Shown here: one piece after another, positions 1-10,545 of the stretch
How positions within the stretch are numbered: the stretch's first letter is position 1
Layout of the letters: every line of letters begins with the position of its first letter
Program-made: the position numbers and the translations under genes
NCBI GenBank assembly: GCA_027625915.1
Contig: JANTQA010000040.1
Span: 1,736,001 to 1,800,000 of the forward strand
Direction of reading: 5' to 3'
DNA from: Anaeramoeba flamelloides
Taxonomy: Eukaryota > Metamonada > Anaeramoebidae
Length of the DNA: 64,000 bases
Notes under the pieces: model-generated
What the model was told of the DNA's origin: nothing
Seen by the model: only the letters and a program-made list of their open reading frames with translations
Database searches by the model: none

Positions 1-2
1 GC

Positions 3-428
3 CGCTGCTCGATAAAATTATTACAAGATAAATTAAATCAAATTAATTCTGGGTTAAATATCATACACTCCGAATTACAAGATTACACTTTAGATGATGA
101 ATACGGCAAAATTTTTAAAGAAAAATTTGGAAACTTTTTAATCAAGGCAATCAAAGATCAAAAGATCATTACAGAAAAGTTTTCCAAAATGAAAAATGTG
201 TTTAAAAAAACTTGCTTTTATTTTGGCGAAAAATACCAATCAGATCCCTCCATTTTCTTCTCTTCAATCGCAGACTTTTTAATCAAATTCCAAAGAATTT
301 TCAATACAACAAATGGTAGCCAAAGCTCTTCAAAGTTTATACAAAGCCAACAAGGCAGAGGCATTGTTGATGGATTGATCCAAACTTTGAAATCCGGCAC
401 TTCTTTTAAACAAGATCAAAATTTTTAA
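3..428 (+). CDS. Formin, C-terminal end (FH2 tail plus DAD), 5' end outside window
   Basis: The frame is open from base 3 to the TAA at 426-428, so the gene enters from the left. The ATG at 189 is internal. The translation ends like a formin FH2 domain: a helix around DEYGKIFKEKFGNFLIKA, then YFGEKYQSDPSIFF and FLIKFQRIF, matching the family's YFGE...FF...F..F tail. It is followed by GIVDGLIQTLKSGTSF and a basic or polar end, which fits a Diaphanous autoregulatory domain (family form MDxLLxxLxxG). Formins nucleate and elongate unbranched actin filaments. The DAD folds back on an N-terminal inhibitory domain until a Rho GTPase releases it, so this is probably a Rho-regulated diaphanous-type formin. 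The N-terminal half and FH1 are not visible. Assignment is from recognised motifs, not a search. Confidence 0.85.
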   Translation, partial: RCSIKLLQDKLNQINSGLNIIHSELQDYTLDDEYGKIFKEKFGNFLIKAIKDQKIITEKFSKMKNVFKKTCFYFGEKYQSDPSIFFSSIADFLIKFQRIFNTTNGSQSSSKFIQSQQGRGIVDGLIQTLKSGTSFKQDQNF

Positions 429-513
429 ATAATCACATTGATTGATTGATTTGTTTGTTTGAAATTGTCAATTTTCTTTTTTCTTTTTTCTTTTTCTTTT
501 ATTCTTTTTTTTT

Positions 514-671
514 ATTATCAATGTTAAAAATATTTTTAGAATTATTTTAAAAAATAATCCAAAATCCCAATAGTTTTTTTTTTTTTTTTTTCTTTTATTC
601 TCTTTTTTTTTATTATAAATGTTAAAAATCTTTTTAGAATTATTTTAAAAAATAATCCAAAATCCCAATAG
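514..671. repeat. Two-copy tandem repeat, about 98-bp period
   Basis: A 60-bp block at 514-573 recurs at 612-671 with only two visible differences. Both copies end in AATCCCAATAG and are followed by a long T run. It lies just past the formin stop codon, so it is probably 3' UTR or terminator-proximal DNA. Confidence 0.8.
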
Positions 672-1639
672 TTTTTTTTTTTTTTTTTTTCTTTCATTTG
701 CAATCAAATAACGTTTTTTTAAAAATATTATTTTTGTTAAAAATATTATTAAATGTAAATTTGTATTGGATATTTTATCAATAATTTTACTCGGAAAAAT
801 CTATATTTTATTTATATTTACAACCTTTTTTAATTTATTGATCAATCCAAAAAACCCAAAAAAATCATGTGATTTAGTGATAAAAATGACAATCGGAATA
901 CCAAAATAAAGGTAATAATAATACTTTGTAAAATTCTTTTACTTTTCACTAACTATTTTTTGTTCTTTTTGTTAATTATTATCAAATCAAATATCATGAT
1001 AATGTCTTTTCCAAAGTAAAATAGTTTTTAAAAAGAATTTAGTTAATTTGTTTAACAAGTTGATTACCTCTTTAACTCATGTTAAATTGTTTTTATTATT
1101 TTGTTTGAACACTATTTTTTGTTACATGTAGTCATTTCAAAAGTATAATTTGGAAAAAAATATTATTAAAATAGATTATTTCAACTCAGAATAAGATTTA
1201 TTATTTAAATAAAAAAAAAAAAGAGTAATAAATATATACTTTTTTTTGAATCTAACTTGTTTCTATGATTAATATAAAATATGATCATATAATTCTTGAA
1301 ATCAAAAGTTAGAAATATGATCAATTATAACTTTTATACATGGAGTTTATTTTGAAAGCTCCAAACGATACTTTAAATAGAGTATTATCAAAAAATTATA
1401 TCAGTAATTATTTTAAAATGCAAAATACTTAAGGGAGTAGCAACACCATAAGACATGATAAAAATTTGAGAGAGATGAGATAAGAGTATTTTATTTTAGT
1501 AGCGTGTGATCGTAGATTCTCTAAAAATTTATTTTAAAAAAAATTATTTGTTATTTTTGTTTTTTAGTGATGTTCAACACTAAAAAAAAAGAGAATATAT
1601 TGATAAAATAGTTTTGATTTTTTTTTTTATTTAAATCAA

Positions 1640-2760
1640 CTTAAATCCGAAAATTTTGGCATGGTTTAAACAGTCGAAAGAATAGCAATATCATACTTTA
1701 CATTCAATTTGGAAATTATTTGATTTTACTACTGAATCGACCTCGATTTTTTTTGTCAATTCTTTAATAATGAACCAATTTTGATATAATTCTATAAATG
1801 ATTTTGTTATCCCAAATACTACTCGAATTATAAGAAGAAAAATGCAAGATCTATCAGCTCTTCAAAATATTAAATAAAGGGGTTTTATTGTAAAAATAGT
1901 CCCATACTACAATCTAAAAAAATATTGAATAATACGTATTATTAGAGATCTGAAAAAATTCTTTTTTATATACTAATTCAATTTCATCAAGGTAGATTTC
2001 ATTTTGAGTATTTTATATGACTAAAATTCAATTTTTAAATTGATTTGTCAAATTAAAAACTTTTTAAAAATCAAAGTAATTTTTGACAAATAAAAAAATC
2101 AAAAGAAACTAAATTTTCAAAGAGAGACAATACAAAGAATCTCCAAAACTCAAACCCAACAACAGCTATAACAACACACCTCTTTAAATATTGCTTTAGT
2201 TTTGAAATAGTTCCAAGATAAGAGGATATATTACCTAATGAAGAAACACTAAAAATTGTAAAGTGCAGAACAACATTTTGAGGTAAAAAAAAACTTTCCA
2301 TACTTTAATGATCAGAACTTTAAAAAGAAGAAACTCACATAACCATTCTTCTCTTTATAAATATAACAAATCAATTCCAAATAGAGGAAAAATAAACGGT
2401 AAATTTTTAATCGAGGTCGATTCAACTATTTCATTTTTTTGTCTTATTTGTTTTGTTTTCATTTGTTTTTTTGCAGTTATGTAATCTGTTTCGTTAGATC
2501 TCGAAATTTTTTTTCAATGGTTGATAGAAGGTTAAAGTTGAGTTTTTTTCTAGAAAAATCACATAGGATTAGCTGATGGTATCTTATCATTTGATCGATC
2601 AACAATTGTTGGTGTAATTTTCACAAATTTACCAATACATTTATTATTCAAACACGTTTTATTATTTTTGGCACACTCGTTTTTGATTTTTTTGTTTTAT
2701 ATTGTTTTCTTTTATTTGGATGAAAATGATTACTTATAAAAACATGAATACTATGTTACT
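1640..2760 (+). repeat. Dispersed repeat R1, copy 1 (interrupted)
   Basis: It shares with copies at about 24600-25085, 38090-38380 and 59940-60420 the order: AGAATAGCAATATCATAC, TTTGGAAAT...TTTGATTTT, then a core reading GATGGTATC...ATTTGATCGATCAA and a tail of AT-rich blocks. This copy is split by the TIR element at 1733-2424. Confidence 0.6.
1733..2424. mobile_element. TIR element nested in repeat R1 (692 bp)
   Basis: TGAATCGACCTCGATT at 1733-1748 is the exact inverse of AATCGAGGTCGATTCA at 2409-2424. The sequence outside these ends (left about 1640-1732, right about 2425-2760) matches the continuous copies of R1 at 24600 and 59940, so the 692 bp are an insertion. A possible 5-bp target duplication (ACTAC/ACTAT) flanks it, with one mismatch. 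No transposase is recognisable; the open frame at 2071-2301 on the minus strand has no familiar motif. Confidence 0.6.
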
Positions 2761-3499
2761 TAAATGCGATTTTATATAAGGTTTGTAAAAATATAATAAA
2801 GCGAGTTTCTGTTTTCCTATTTTTGAATTTCTGATGTATCCAAATTTTTGGAATATGTTTAGTTTTTTTTTAGAAGAGGATATATTTAGATTCTTAGAAT
2901 AAAACTTTAGGCTATTTTTTGGTTTAAACTTTGTTAAAATATAATCGTAATCACTTCTCTAATTCCACCAAATCCAACTATTTAAAAACCTAAAAAGTAA
3001 TGTTTTGGGATAATTATTTTTTTTTCGAATCCTTCTAGCTATTATAGCACCACTCATGTTTCCTTTTGTGATTCTCGCAATTGTAATGTGGTGGTTCTTT
3101 TTTAAAAAAATCCATTAATCCCACATGTCACTGATAAAAAAATATTTCTAAATACTTTTTGTTGTCAGGATTAAAAAAAATTCAAAAATGATGAAAAAAT
3201 AACAAAAGAAAAAATTAAATTCCAAAATAGAATGTTGAGATAAGTACAAAATATAAATCACTCAACATTCAAAAACCTATTTTAAGAAACTCAACTCAAC
3301 ACCCTATTGTGACAATTTATTTGATGCTTTGAAAAAAAAATTTTATAAAATCTAATGAACCAAGTACTTTAAATAATAATAATACATGAGTAACAACAAA
3401 AGTAAAAAATGTTATTTTCTGATCCTTTTCAAAATTGAAAAAAAGTGAAAAATTTTCCTTAACCGTGGCTACTCCCTTAATGAATAAGATCTACATATT

Positions 3500-4225
3500 T
3501 TTTTTATCTCCAGAGATAATAGAGTAATTATTTATACAAGCTTACGATCAAACCTGATAACTCAACTTCTTTGTCAACTTTAGGGAAATTATTTATGATT
3601 TTTATTAGTAAATGTCACATTTCCAATTAAATTTTGAGTAAAAAAAAGATCCCATTTTGTTTAGATTTTAGGATCGAAACATAAAAAAGAAAAATTTGTA
3701 AGATAATTCTTATTTTTCACAAGATAATCTTTCTTTTGGTAATTTTTGATAATTTATATTTAAAAATTCCCTTGAAATCATAATCTTATTTTAAAAATAC
3801 AATAAAAATAAATGTATTATTAATTCTCTTGAAGAGTAGTAAAAATTGATATTTTTTTTTTTTATCTACAAATATTTTTTTATATCTCTTGAGATTAAAA
3901 AGATTAGATAATATTCCTTTTCATATATTAAGATTATAAAGAATGGACTTTTAGTATTAAAATCAGTTAATTTTAGAATAACTATTACTAATATTTTTTT
4001 ACAATTATTAATTTCAATTTATTTTTGTTTGGAAATGTTTTAAAGTTGAGAAATAACAATACAAGTCCACCGATGTATTTAATTTTATGGTTATTATTGA
4101 ACCACTGAATAAAGTAAGATTGGTTTATTAATTATTTATTAAAAATCATCTAATTGAACAGTATTTATTTATATTATAAGACGAATTTTCTAGAGTTTTA
4201 AAAAATATGCTTTGATATGTATTTT
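3500..4225 (+). repeat. Dispersed repeat R6, copy 1
   Basis: It aligns by eye, with divergence, to 56175-56870. Shared landmarks are AATAGAGTAATTATTTA, the AAGATC...TTTTGTTAG block, TTATTTTAAAAATACAATAA and a closing TTGAATTTTC-like block. No coding potential or terminal repeats are visible. The family is unknown. Confidence 0.5.
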
Positions 4226-4354
4226 TAATTTATCGGCTTGATTAGTTTTCAGTAATTTGGATGTTCTAAAAAAAAATGAAAAAAATTGATTTGATTCCAT
4301 CGTCTGATAAAGAAATGTAATTGAGTTCTTTTCATGAAATAATTCATTTTACAA

Positions 4355-4606
4355 ATGAAAAAAATACGAAACTTTTTTAAAAAAAAGTACAAAAATAATT
4401 TTACCTTGATTGATAAACCAAATGAAGAAATCATTAAACCTATTAAAGAAAGAAATATTATATATATATATATAAATGATGATGAAGGAATACCTTTAGA
4501 ATATAGATCATTCTCAATTAATAATACTTTAGCTATATTCTTTCTAAAAATTATTTTTAAAGTTGTAGACAAATCTAGGGATCTAGTTATATATTTTAAT
4601 TTTTGA
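4355..4606 (+). mobile_element. LINE reverse-transcriptase relic
   Basis: The frame contains DDEGIPLEYRSFSINN and then FFLKII. This lines up with GDEGEPLNYRPISINQ and FFLKLI of the near-full-length LINE at 40005-43261 (motif NYRPISI of RT block 2). Only this piece of the RT domain is recognisable. It is an older, more diverged copy of the same or a related LINE family. Confidence 0.6.
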
Positions 4607-4929
4607 CTTTTAAAAAATATTATATTCTCGAACAGGAGTTCTAAATTTATTCATTAAACTAGAAAAAAATTAAAAAAATACATAAAAATAAAGATTTTTT
4701 ATTGTTAAAATTAATAATAATTTTTTTTTTTTTTGATACGATTAGTTATTATTGAGTAACTTGTGATGTCAATAAATATATATAAAATGAAAAAAATCAA
4801 AATTTTGTTCTAAAAATATAAGTAATAGGAGTCTACCAAGGAGAAAATACCCCCCCCCTCCTTTTGATTTTCCGATTTATCATCCATTTTTAATTTAAAA
4901 AATAAATCATTTAATTTATCATTTTTAAA

Positions 4930-5060
4930 TGTTTGTAGATGACTTTATTTTAAGAATGGATCAACCTATTTAAGTTATTGACAAAAACGTAAAAATTATT
5001 TAGAAAATTTACGAAGAATTTTGAATGAATCTAAATATCAATAAAAGTTTATAATCAAAT
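4930..5060 (+). mobile_element. Reverse-transcriptase-like fragment, family not assignable
   Basis: A short stretch reads FVDDFIL, resembling the YxDD active-site motif of reverse transcriptases, followed within about 90 bp by LRRILNESKYQ. It is a fossil fragment with several breaks, and I cannot say from which retroelement class it derives. Confidence 0.3.
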
Positions 5061-5783
5061 CAATTATCTGAAATTAAAGTCTTGAGTATTTTATCTTATA
5101 TCAAAGAGAAACATTTACAAAAAAACTTTAAAACAGCAAAAAATAGATTTTAAAACGATAAAAATGATTTTCAACCAACAAAAATTAGCAAATCGGATAA
5201 AATTATAAATGTTAAAATCAATATACCTTTGTCAATTATTTTGAGAATTAATAATTTTTAATTTAACCCAAAAATATTTCGACTCATCAGGATAGATTTT
5301 TGGATAAATAATAAAGTTATAAAATTTTTAAAATCAATTCACAATCTCCAAGAATGATTTTTAAAAATGGATGAAAAAATTGAAAAGGGTAGAATTTCAA
5401 TCTATAAAAAAAGATTTATTCTCAAAAAAAAAATAAAATTGAAATTAGTAATTCTTGGGTTTAAATATATCTCAAAAATTAAAATTTTCAAAAAAATACA
5501 CTGAAAAAAATATCAATTATAAGTAGAGAACTTAAAATTAATAAATAAGAAATTCAAATAAATTTAGAGAAATCTTGATAATAAATATCTCTGGATAGGA
5601 AGGGCAGGAATCTTGAATAATTCTCAGATATAATAACATAAATAAAAAAAAATAATTCATTTTTTACAAACTTTCTACTAATTTACAAGAATTGAAAATT
5701 GATTTATATTATTATTTACTCTTTTTTGTCTTGTTTACATTTTGTACTTCTCAAAGACAAACAAATTTCTGAATAAAAAGAAA

Positions 5784-8048
5784 ATGCAAACAACGAAACT
5801 CTGTTACTATGCCGATCTTAAATCAACTCCTTCACTTGAAATCCTAAAAAGCAAAGATCCCGAAACTAATCTTGAATACAAACAAGATCTAAACAGTGCC
5901 AATATTGATCAAGTCAAAGGAGCATTTGGTTTTAGTTGTTATGTAATGGAAGAAAGAAAATTAGTTGTCTTTGCGGGTAAAGATAAGAAATATTTTGAAT
6001 CCCCAAACACAATTAAAAACAAAATAATCAAAATTTGCTCTGGTTGGTCTCAAATTATATTACTTGACGACAAAGGGCAAGCTTATTCGGTCACTGAAAA
6101 TCACTACAATAAGGCGTCTGGTCAACCAAGAAAAAAATTAATTGAGGCATGCAAACCCAATCTTATTCCATTCTTTAAAAAATCCAATTTGTTTATTCAT
6201 GACATTGTGTGTGGAAATTGTAATTCCTTTTTTCTTTGTTCAAAAAACACAGGGACAAAAGGTCAAGAAAAAGGAAATGAAAAAGAAAATGAAAAAGAAA
6301 ATGAAAAAGGAAATGAAAAAGGAAAAGAAGGGAAAAAAGAAAGTGGAAATGAAGAACAAAAAACAAATCAAAAAGAGAAAAAAAAAAAAACAATACCCTT
6401 ACAGAAATTGCCTCAGTCAAAAGAGAATCCAAGCTCTTTTTCATTATTTTCTTGTGGTGCTGGCTATGCAACAGGAACTGGACGAACAAGTAGCAGCTAT
6501 GATAACGCTTATTCACCAGAAAAGGTATCAGACGGGGTTGTGAAAGTCTTTTCAGGAATGAATTCTTCTCATTTTTGGTATTTCACGGATGACAATAGAT
6601 TAATGGGAGCAGGAGAGTGCAATTATTCCCAACTAGGAAAAGAATTTTTGAATAACCTGTATTTGCCTTACCCAGAAGAAATCCAACTTAAAAAACTCAA
6701 AATCTCTGAGATCAAAGATTTAAAAGGATCTCAAAAGCACTCGCTTTTATTAACAAACAGCGGAGAGCTTTATAGCGTCGGGCATAAATTATACAATGGC
6801 TTTTCCAGATCAACACAAGAGTTTACCAGATTCAATACTTTCGCTGATGCGTTTGTTTACCAAATGGAAATTTCTTTTGAATTTAGTTTAATTTTATCGA
6901 ATAAGGGGATTTATTATTGGAAAAGCAATAACACATTACCCCTTGACGATCAAGACAATTTATTCAAGGAAATTCCACAAAAATTGCAAACTAATGCCCC
7001 AATTAACCCCGAGCTTTATAACCTTTCTTGTACAATGCTTTTTTTTTGTTTGATCCCAAAAAGGGAATTTGAATCGGCCCTTGTCGGAGATTTCAATAAT
7101 TTGTTCAAGAGTAACCAATTGTGTGACGAGAAGATCTTTGGTATGCCCGTCCATAAAATTTGGGTTGAAATTCGAATTGGAAAATCAATAAATGATTTTA
7201 AAGATTGGATCAAAGAAATGAATTTTAATAAAGAACAAGTTTGTGATTTTTTCACTTGGATCTATTTAAATACAAAAAGAAGCAGAAGAAGAAATTCAGA
7301 TTCATCACATTTCCAATTGCTTTGGAATGAATTTCTCAATAATGACAAAGAATTAATAAATTCGACAATTAAACAGTCCTTGATTAAACTTTATAATGAT
7401 GAAAAATCAAAAAATTTTGTTATTAAGGTTGTAGATACAGCAAAAATTGGAAAGCGACAACAACGAAGGCAGCTACTAACACAGCAACAAGAAAACGAAA
7501 AAGAAACAAAAATTAAAGATCAAGTTTTTGAAAATCACCCTCAAAACAAGAAAATCAAAACTGAAAATAAAAATGAAATTGAAAGAGTAAAAGAAAAAGA
7601 AAAAGAAAAAGAAAAAGAAAAAGAAAAAGAAAAAGAAAAAGAAGGGAAAAATAAAAATGAAAAAGAAAAAGTACAAGTAAAACTAAAAGTAAAACAAGAC
7701 AAAGAAGATGAAAAAAGGTTGCAAGAAAACCAAAAAGAATTTCAAAATATTTCAGTTCACAATTTTGTGTTGTTTGCAAGAAGTGGATTATATAAAGGTT
7801 TTTTTGATTTTACCAATGAATCCCAAACTGTGAACCAAGTTCAAGATTATTCAGGAAAAAGTTTCAAAACCTTAAAAATTTTTATCAAATATTTATATTT
7901 TGATGAATTATTTCTCAAGAAAGATGATGATGATATAGAATTAATCATTGATGAATTATATGATTTGGTTGAATATTATCAATTAAATCCAAGAGCTGAT
8001 TTTACTTTTAAATTAGGTCAAATCAAAAAGGAATTTAATTTACATTAA
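5784..8048 (+). CDS. RCC1-repeat / BTB domain protein
   Basis: The protein is 754 residues starting at the ATG of MQTTKLCYYADLK; the frame is open slightly upstream, but no earlier ATG exists. Residues about 1-430 are degenerate RCC1-like blades: IKICSGWSQIILLDDKGQAYSV, then FSCGAGYATGTG and VFSGMNSSHFWYF...GECNYSQLG. They are interrupted at about 160-205 by a Lys/Glu/Asn-rich insert. A BTB domain follows in two parts, LVGDFNNLF...MPVHKIW at about 431-480 and VHNFVLFARSGLYKGFFDF...IKYLYFDE at about 656-725. A charged linker with a long KE repeat separates them. BTB domains dimerise and can recruit cullin-3, and RCC1 propellers bind protein partners, so a scaffold or E3-adaptor role is inferred. 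It has no introns despite runs of ten or more A in frame. Split BTB with an RCC1 propeller resembles the large family I know from Anaeramoeba. Confidence 0.85.
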   Translation: MQTTKLCYYADLKSTPSLEILKSKDPETNLEYKQDLNSANIDQVKGAFGFSCYVMEERKLVVFAGKDKKYFESPNTIKNKIIKICSGWSQIILLDDKGQAYSVTENHYNKASGQPRKKLIEACKPNLIPFFKKSNLFIHDIVCGNCNSFFLCSKNTGTKGQEKGNEKENEKENEKGNEKGKEGKKESGNEEQKTNQKEKKKKTIPLQKLPQSKENPSSFSLFSCGAGYATGTGRTSSSYDNAYSPEKVSDGVVKVFSGMNSSHFWYFTDDNRLMGAGECNYSQLGKEFLNNLYLPYPEEIQLKKLKISEIKDLKGSQKHSLLLTNSGELYSVGHKLYNGFSRSTQEFTRFNTFADAFVYQMEISFEFSLILSNKGIYYWKSNNTLPLDDQDNLFKEIPQKLQTNAPINPELYNLSCTMLFFCLIPKREFESALVGDFNNLFKSNQLCDEKIFGMPVHKIWVEIRIGKSINDFKDWIKEMNFNKEQVCDFFTWIYLNTKRSRRRNSDSSHFQLLWNEFLNNDKELINSTIKQSLIKLYNDEKSKNFVIKVVDTAKIGKRQQRRQLLTQQQENEKETKIKDQVFENHPQNKKIKTENKNEIERVKEKEKEKEKEKEKEKEKEGKNKNEKEKVQVKLKVKQDKEDEKRLQENQKEFQNISVHNFVLFARSGLYKGFFDFTNESQTVNQVQDYSGKSFKTLKIFIKYLYFDELFLKKDDDDIELIIDELYDLVEYYQLNPRADFTFKLGQIKKEFNLH

Positions 8049-8069
8049 TTCTCCTAATAAACAATTTTT

Positions 8070-8565
8070 CAGCAAAAGTGGGCCCAGTTTTAATAGGCGA
8101 GTTACATTTTTTTACAGGGTTTGAAGGGATATTAGAAGAAAAAATTTATTTTGGAAATTTCAAAATTGAAATAATTTTTTCACATTTATTGAAACCTAAT
8201 TGCTTTGCAATTTTATTTTTTTTATTGCAAGATCTATATTCACCAAGTAAAAACCTGTTATTTACATGTTTTTTTAACAGTGGAAATGATTGTAGAGAAA
8301 TCATATTGATTTCTATTGGAATTTTATTTGGATCTTTAATTGAATATAAAAATTAACATTGTTGTTTTTCTCAATTGGATAACTCAGGATTTGGGTTTTT
8401 CAAATTTTCAGAAAATCTATTTATTTTTTAGATTTACTTCATTCGGATATCAACTATACTTCTTTTATGGGTATTATTCTAAATATTTTTTATTTTTTCT
8501 TCAAATGGTCTATGATAAAAAATAATTGATATAACAAAATTTTTTACGTATAATACCTTTGACAG
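8070..8565. mobile_element. MITE-like repeat R2, copy A
   Basis: It starts CAGCAAAAGTGGGCCCAGT and ends CCTTTGACAG, and aligns along its length with copy B at 25115-25575, where the inverted ends are better kept. Shared blocks include GATATTAGAAGAAAAAAT, TAGAGAAATC and TTCTATTGGAATTTTATTTG. It begins 21 bp after the RCC1/BTB stop codon, so it probably forms that gene's 3' UTR. Two short open frames inside it are incidental. Confidence 0.65.
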
Positions 8566-8640
8566 AAACATAGTTTTGATATATTCAATTTTTTTTTTTT
8601 TTTGTACAAAATTTGAAAATACATTTATTCTAAACTCTTT

Positions 8641-9290
8641 TTCAGTCAAAGTGGGCCAGTTTTATTGTAGAAATAGAACATATTCTACGAGTTTAATTCA
8701 TTATTCTTCTCAAAATAAAATTTTCAATTTTGAAATCTGATCATTTTTTCTCTTTTTCAATTTAATTGATGAATTAAACTTTATAATTTTGTAATATTTA
8801 GATTTTTTTGATCATATTTTTATGATTTCTTGATTGATAAATAACTTTGATGAATCTTAACAATATAATTTTGAAAGAAAATTTTTTTTTTTATTTTATA
8901 TTAATTGCATTTTTTTTTTCTTTTTTCTTTATTTTGTTTTAAAAAGTAAATTTGAAAAAAAAAAAAAAAATGTTAGAAACTACAAATTAACATACAGAAA
9001 AGTGATACTTTGAATTTTCTTTTAAAATCATACACTTCCTATTAAAAAAATTTTATTGTCAAAAATTTTAAATTACTTCAAACAAATTGTGAAATTTTTC
9101 ATGGGACTTTATCAATAAAAGGGGAACAAATTTTTTTCAAATTTATTATTTTTTTTTTCAGTTTATTTTAATTTGATTCGGAATTTTTCTAAATAGTTTC
9201 TTCAATGAATTTAATCTCCAATCTGAAGTTTATATATATATATATATATATATATCTTATTTCTAATTTATTTAGGAAAAAAAATATTTT
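8641..9290 (+). repeat. Dispersed repeat R3, copy A
   Basis: It begins with the same end as R2 (CAGTCAAAGTGGGCCAGTTT), then GTAGAAATAGAACATATTCT. It aligns with 13030-13520 through blocks TTAGAAACT.CAAATTAAC and a closing CTTATTTCTAATTTATTTAGG-like block. No matching right-hand inverted end was found, so it may be a truncated element. Confidence 0.5.
9231..9255. repeat. (TA)n microsatellite
   Basis: Uninterrupted TA dinucleotide run inside repeat R3 copy A. The matching region of copy B lacks it. Confidence 0.9.
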
Positions 9291-10006
9291 TTTGTTTTTT
9301 GGTTATGCAAATTTGTTTTAAATATTATTTATTTTATATTTCAACATAATTATTTAAAAAAAATATTTTTGAATATTATTTTGATTTTTTTTTCTTGATT
9401 ATCAAGACGTTTTAAAACAAATTTTATTCTACCTCGTAAAAGAGGGCATTATACTTCATTACTAATGTTAATAGAGATGTTGTATAACTTGTAAAATGAA
9501 ATACTTCTCTAGTACTCATCTAGATAAATAATATCTACTAATTTCAAGATTTTTCAGATGGTTGAAAATTTTTATATATTTCTACAATATCTCAGACTAT
9601 ATACTAACGTACTGTTCTAAAAAGAAGACAAAAAAATTCACATCACCACTTACCTCTGAAAATATCAAGTTTTATGATTATCTCAAAGGAGAATCGGAAA
9701 AGTTAAAATTTTTAAAAATTCAAGAAATCAGCTTAATCAACTTAAAATTTTTAAAAGACTAAAATATAATATTTTTTGGCAATATTAAGTTTACTTGAAA
9801 AATTTAAAAAAAAAACTAATATATTTTTAGTATGAAGAAAAATAAAATATTTTAAATATAAGCAATATAAGCTTTTGTGAATATAAATACCAAGAAAAAG
9901 ATCGATTTTTTTTTTTTTTTAAAATTTGAAATACTGGGTTTTATAAAGGTGTAAATTTCCATTCTTTTTTTCTTTTTCTTTTTTTAACAGAATCAAAGTT
10001 TACTTT

Positions 10007-10066
10007 TCACAGATCATATTTAGTATGTAAGCGTTTCATTAAGTCAGAAAATTCTCGATAGTGATT
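10007..10066 (-). CDS. Possible exon of a PX-domain protein
   Basis: After a good acceptor (TTTCAG at 10072-10067) the minus strand reads NHYREFSDLMKRLHTKYDL then TGA, or a GTGAAA donor one base before the stop. YREFSDLMKRLHTKY fits the PX-domain signature R-x-Y-x-x-F-x-x-L-x-x-x-L, which binds phosphoinositides in sorting nexins. I could not find neighbouring exons, and the eS30 gene lies only 300 bp upstream on the same strand. It is therefore a relic, an exon of a gene I cannot reconstruct, or chance. Confidence 0.25.
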   Translation of the reverse strand, partial: NHYREFSDLMKRLHTKYDL

Positions 10067-10362
10067 CTGAAATGGATAGACAATGGTTTAATTATAACTC
10101 CTTTCAGAAATAGTAACAAGACAAAAAATTAATCAGTTAATATATCGATAAAATTAATCAAAAATTTAATTGTAATTTATTTTTTTCGAAATCACAAAAG
10201 TAACTAGAAAAGAAAGAATTTAAATGGAGAACAATTATTCGGAAAAGATCATAAAATAAAAAAATTAAAATTGAAAAAGATAAGATCAAAGTAATCAATA
10301 TCAAAATAAATATGAAATTTGTGTCAAATAGTAATAAACAGGAAACCCATGGGTATCAATAT

Positions 10363-10545
10363 TTATTTAGCTCTATTTGAATTTGGTCCATATCTTCTTC
10401 CTTTCACAACATGAAGAAATCTTTTATTGTATAATCTTCTCTTAGCAGCTCGCCCAGTTAATTTTTTCCTTTTTGGTTGTTTAGCTACCTTTGGAGTTTG
10501 GTTCCTCACTTTTCCTGCTTTGATAATACCACCGTGTGCTCCCAT
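10363..10545 (-). CDS. RPS30: 40S ribosomal protein eS30
   Basis: The protein is 60 residues, [20 protein letters not shown] at the start, then [17 protein letters not shown] and GPNSNRAK at the end. This matches eS30 throughout (AGKVRxQTPKV, KKTGRAxxRxxYNxRF, GPNxN). It is a basic small-subunit protein of the 40S ribosome. Its length is the family's usual size for the free form. There is no ubiquitin-like FUBI moiety upstream, unlike the animal FAU fusion. No intron is needed. It is compact, with no partner gene on the same strand nearby. Confidence 0.95.
   Translation of the reverse strand: MGAHGGIIKAGKVRNQTPKVAKQPKRKKLTGRAAKRRLYNKRFLHVVKGRRYGPNSNRAK

Larger units (their letters stand above)
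1433..3476. mobile_element. TTAA-flanked element E1, non-autonomous or dead
   Basis: The left end is TTAA (1429-1432) followed by GGGAGTAGCAAC. The right end is GTGGCTACTCCC followed by TTAA (3477-3480). The ends are inverted repeats of about 12 bp, GGGAGTAGC perfect, and the flanking TTAA fits the target duplication of the piggyBac superfamily. No transposase frame is visible inside the 2.04 kb. The short open stretch at about 1803-1877 is not recognisable. The interior carries a copy of repeat R1 split by another TIR insertion. The short inverted repeat makes this moderate evidence. It gains support from two other elements of the same design (15535-17605 and 31827-32493). Confidence 0.5.
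429..5783. other. Gene-free stretch between formin and RCC1/BTB genes
   Basis: No intact gene seen. It holds a tandem repeat, a TTAA-flanked element (1433-3476) with a nested insertion, a copy of dispersed repeat R1, dispersed repeat R6 (about 3500-4225), a LINE reverse-transcriptase relic (4355-4606) and a second RT-like relic (about 4930-5060). 5060-5530 still reads as broken coding-like DNA on the + strand. Confidence 0.6.
8049..10362. other. Gene-free stretch between RCC1/BTB and eS30
   Basis: It contains R2 copy A, R3 copy A, a TA microsatellite and, at 10007-10066, a possible PX-domain exon on the minus strand. The open frame at 9562-9762 starts at TTG and has no recognisable motif. 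No intact gene seen. Confidence 0.5.

Noticed and set aside
6142-6543. Lys-rich open frame on + strand inside RCC1/BTB
   Set aside because: Out-of-frame shadow of the Lys/Glu repeat in the real coding frame.
7476-7779. Phe/Leu-rich open frames on the minus strand
   Set aside because: Antisense of the KE repeat in the RCC1/BTB gene.
8078-8525. Two open frames downstream of RCC1/BTB
   Set aside because: They lie inside repeat R2, and the second copy of the repeat does not keep the frames open.
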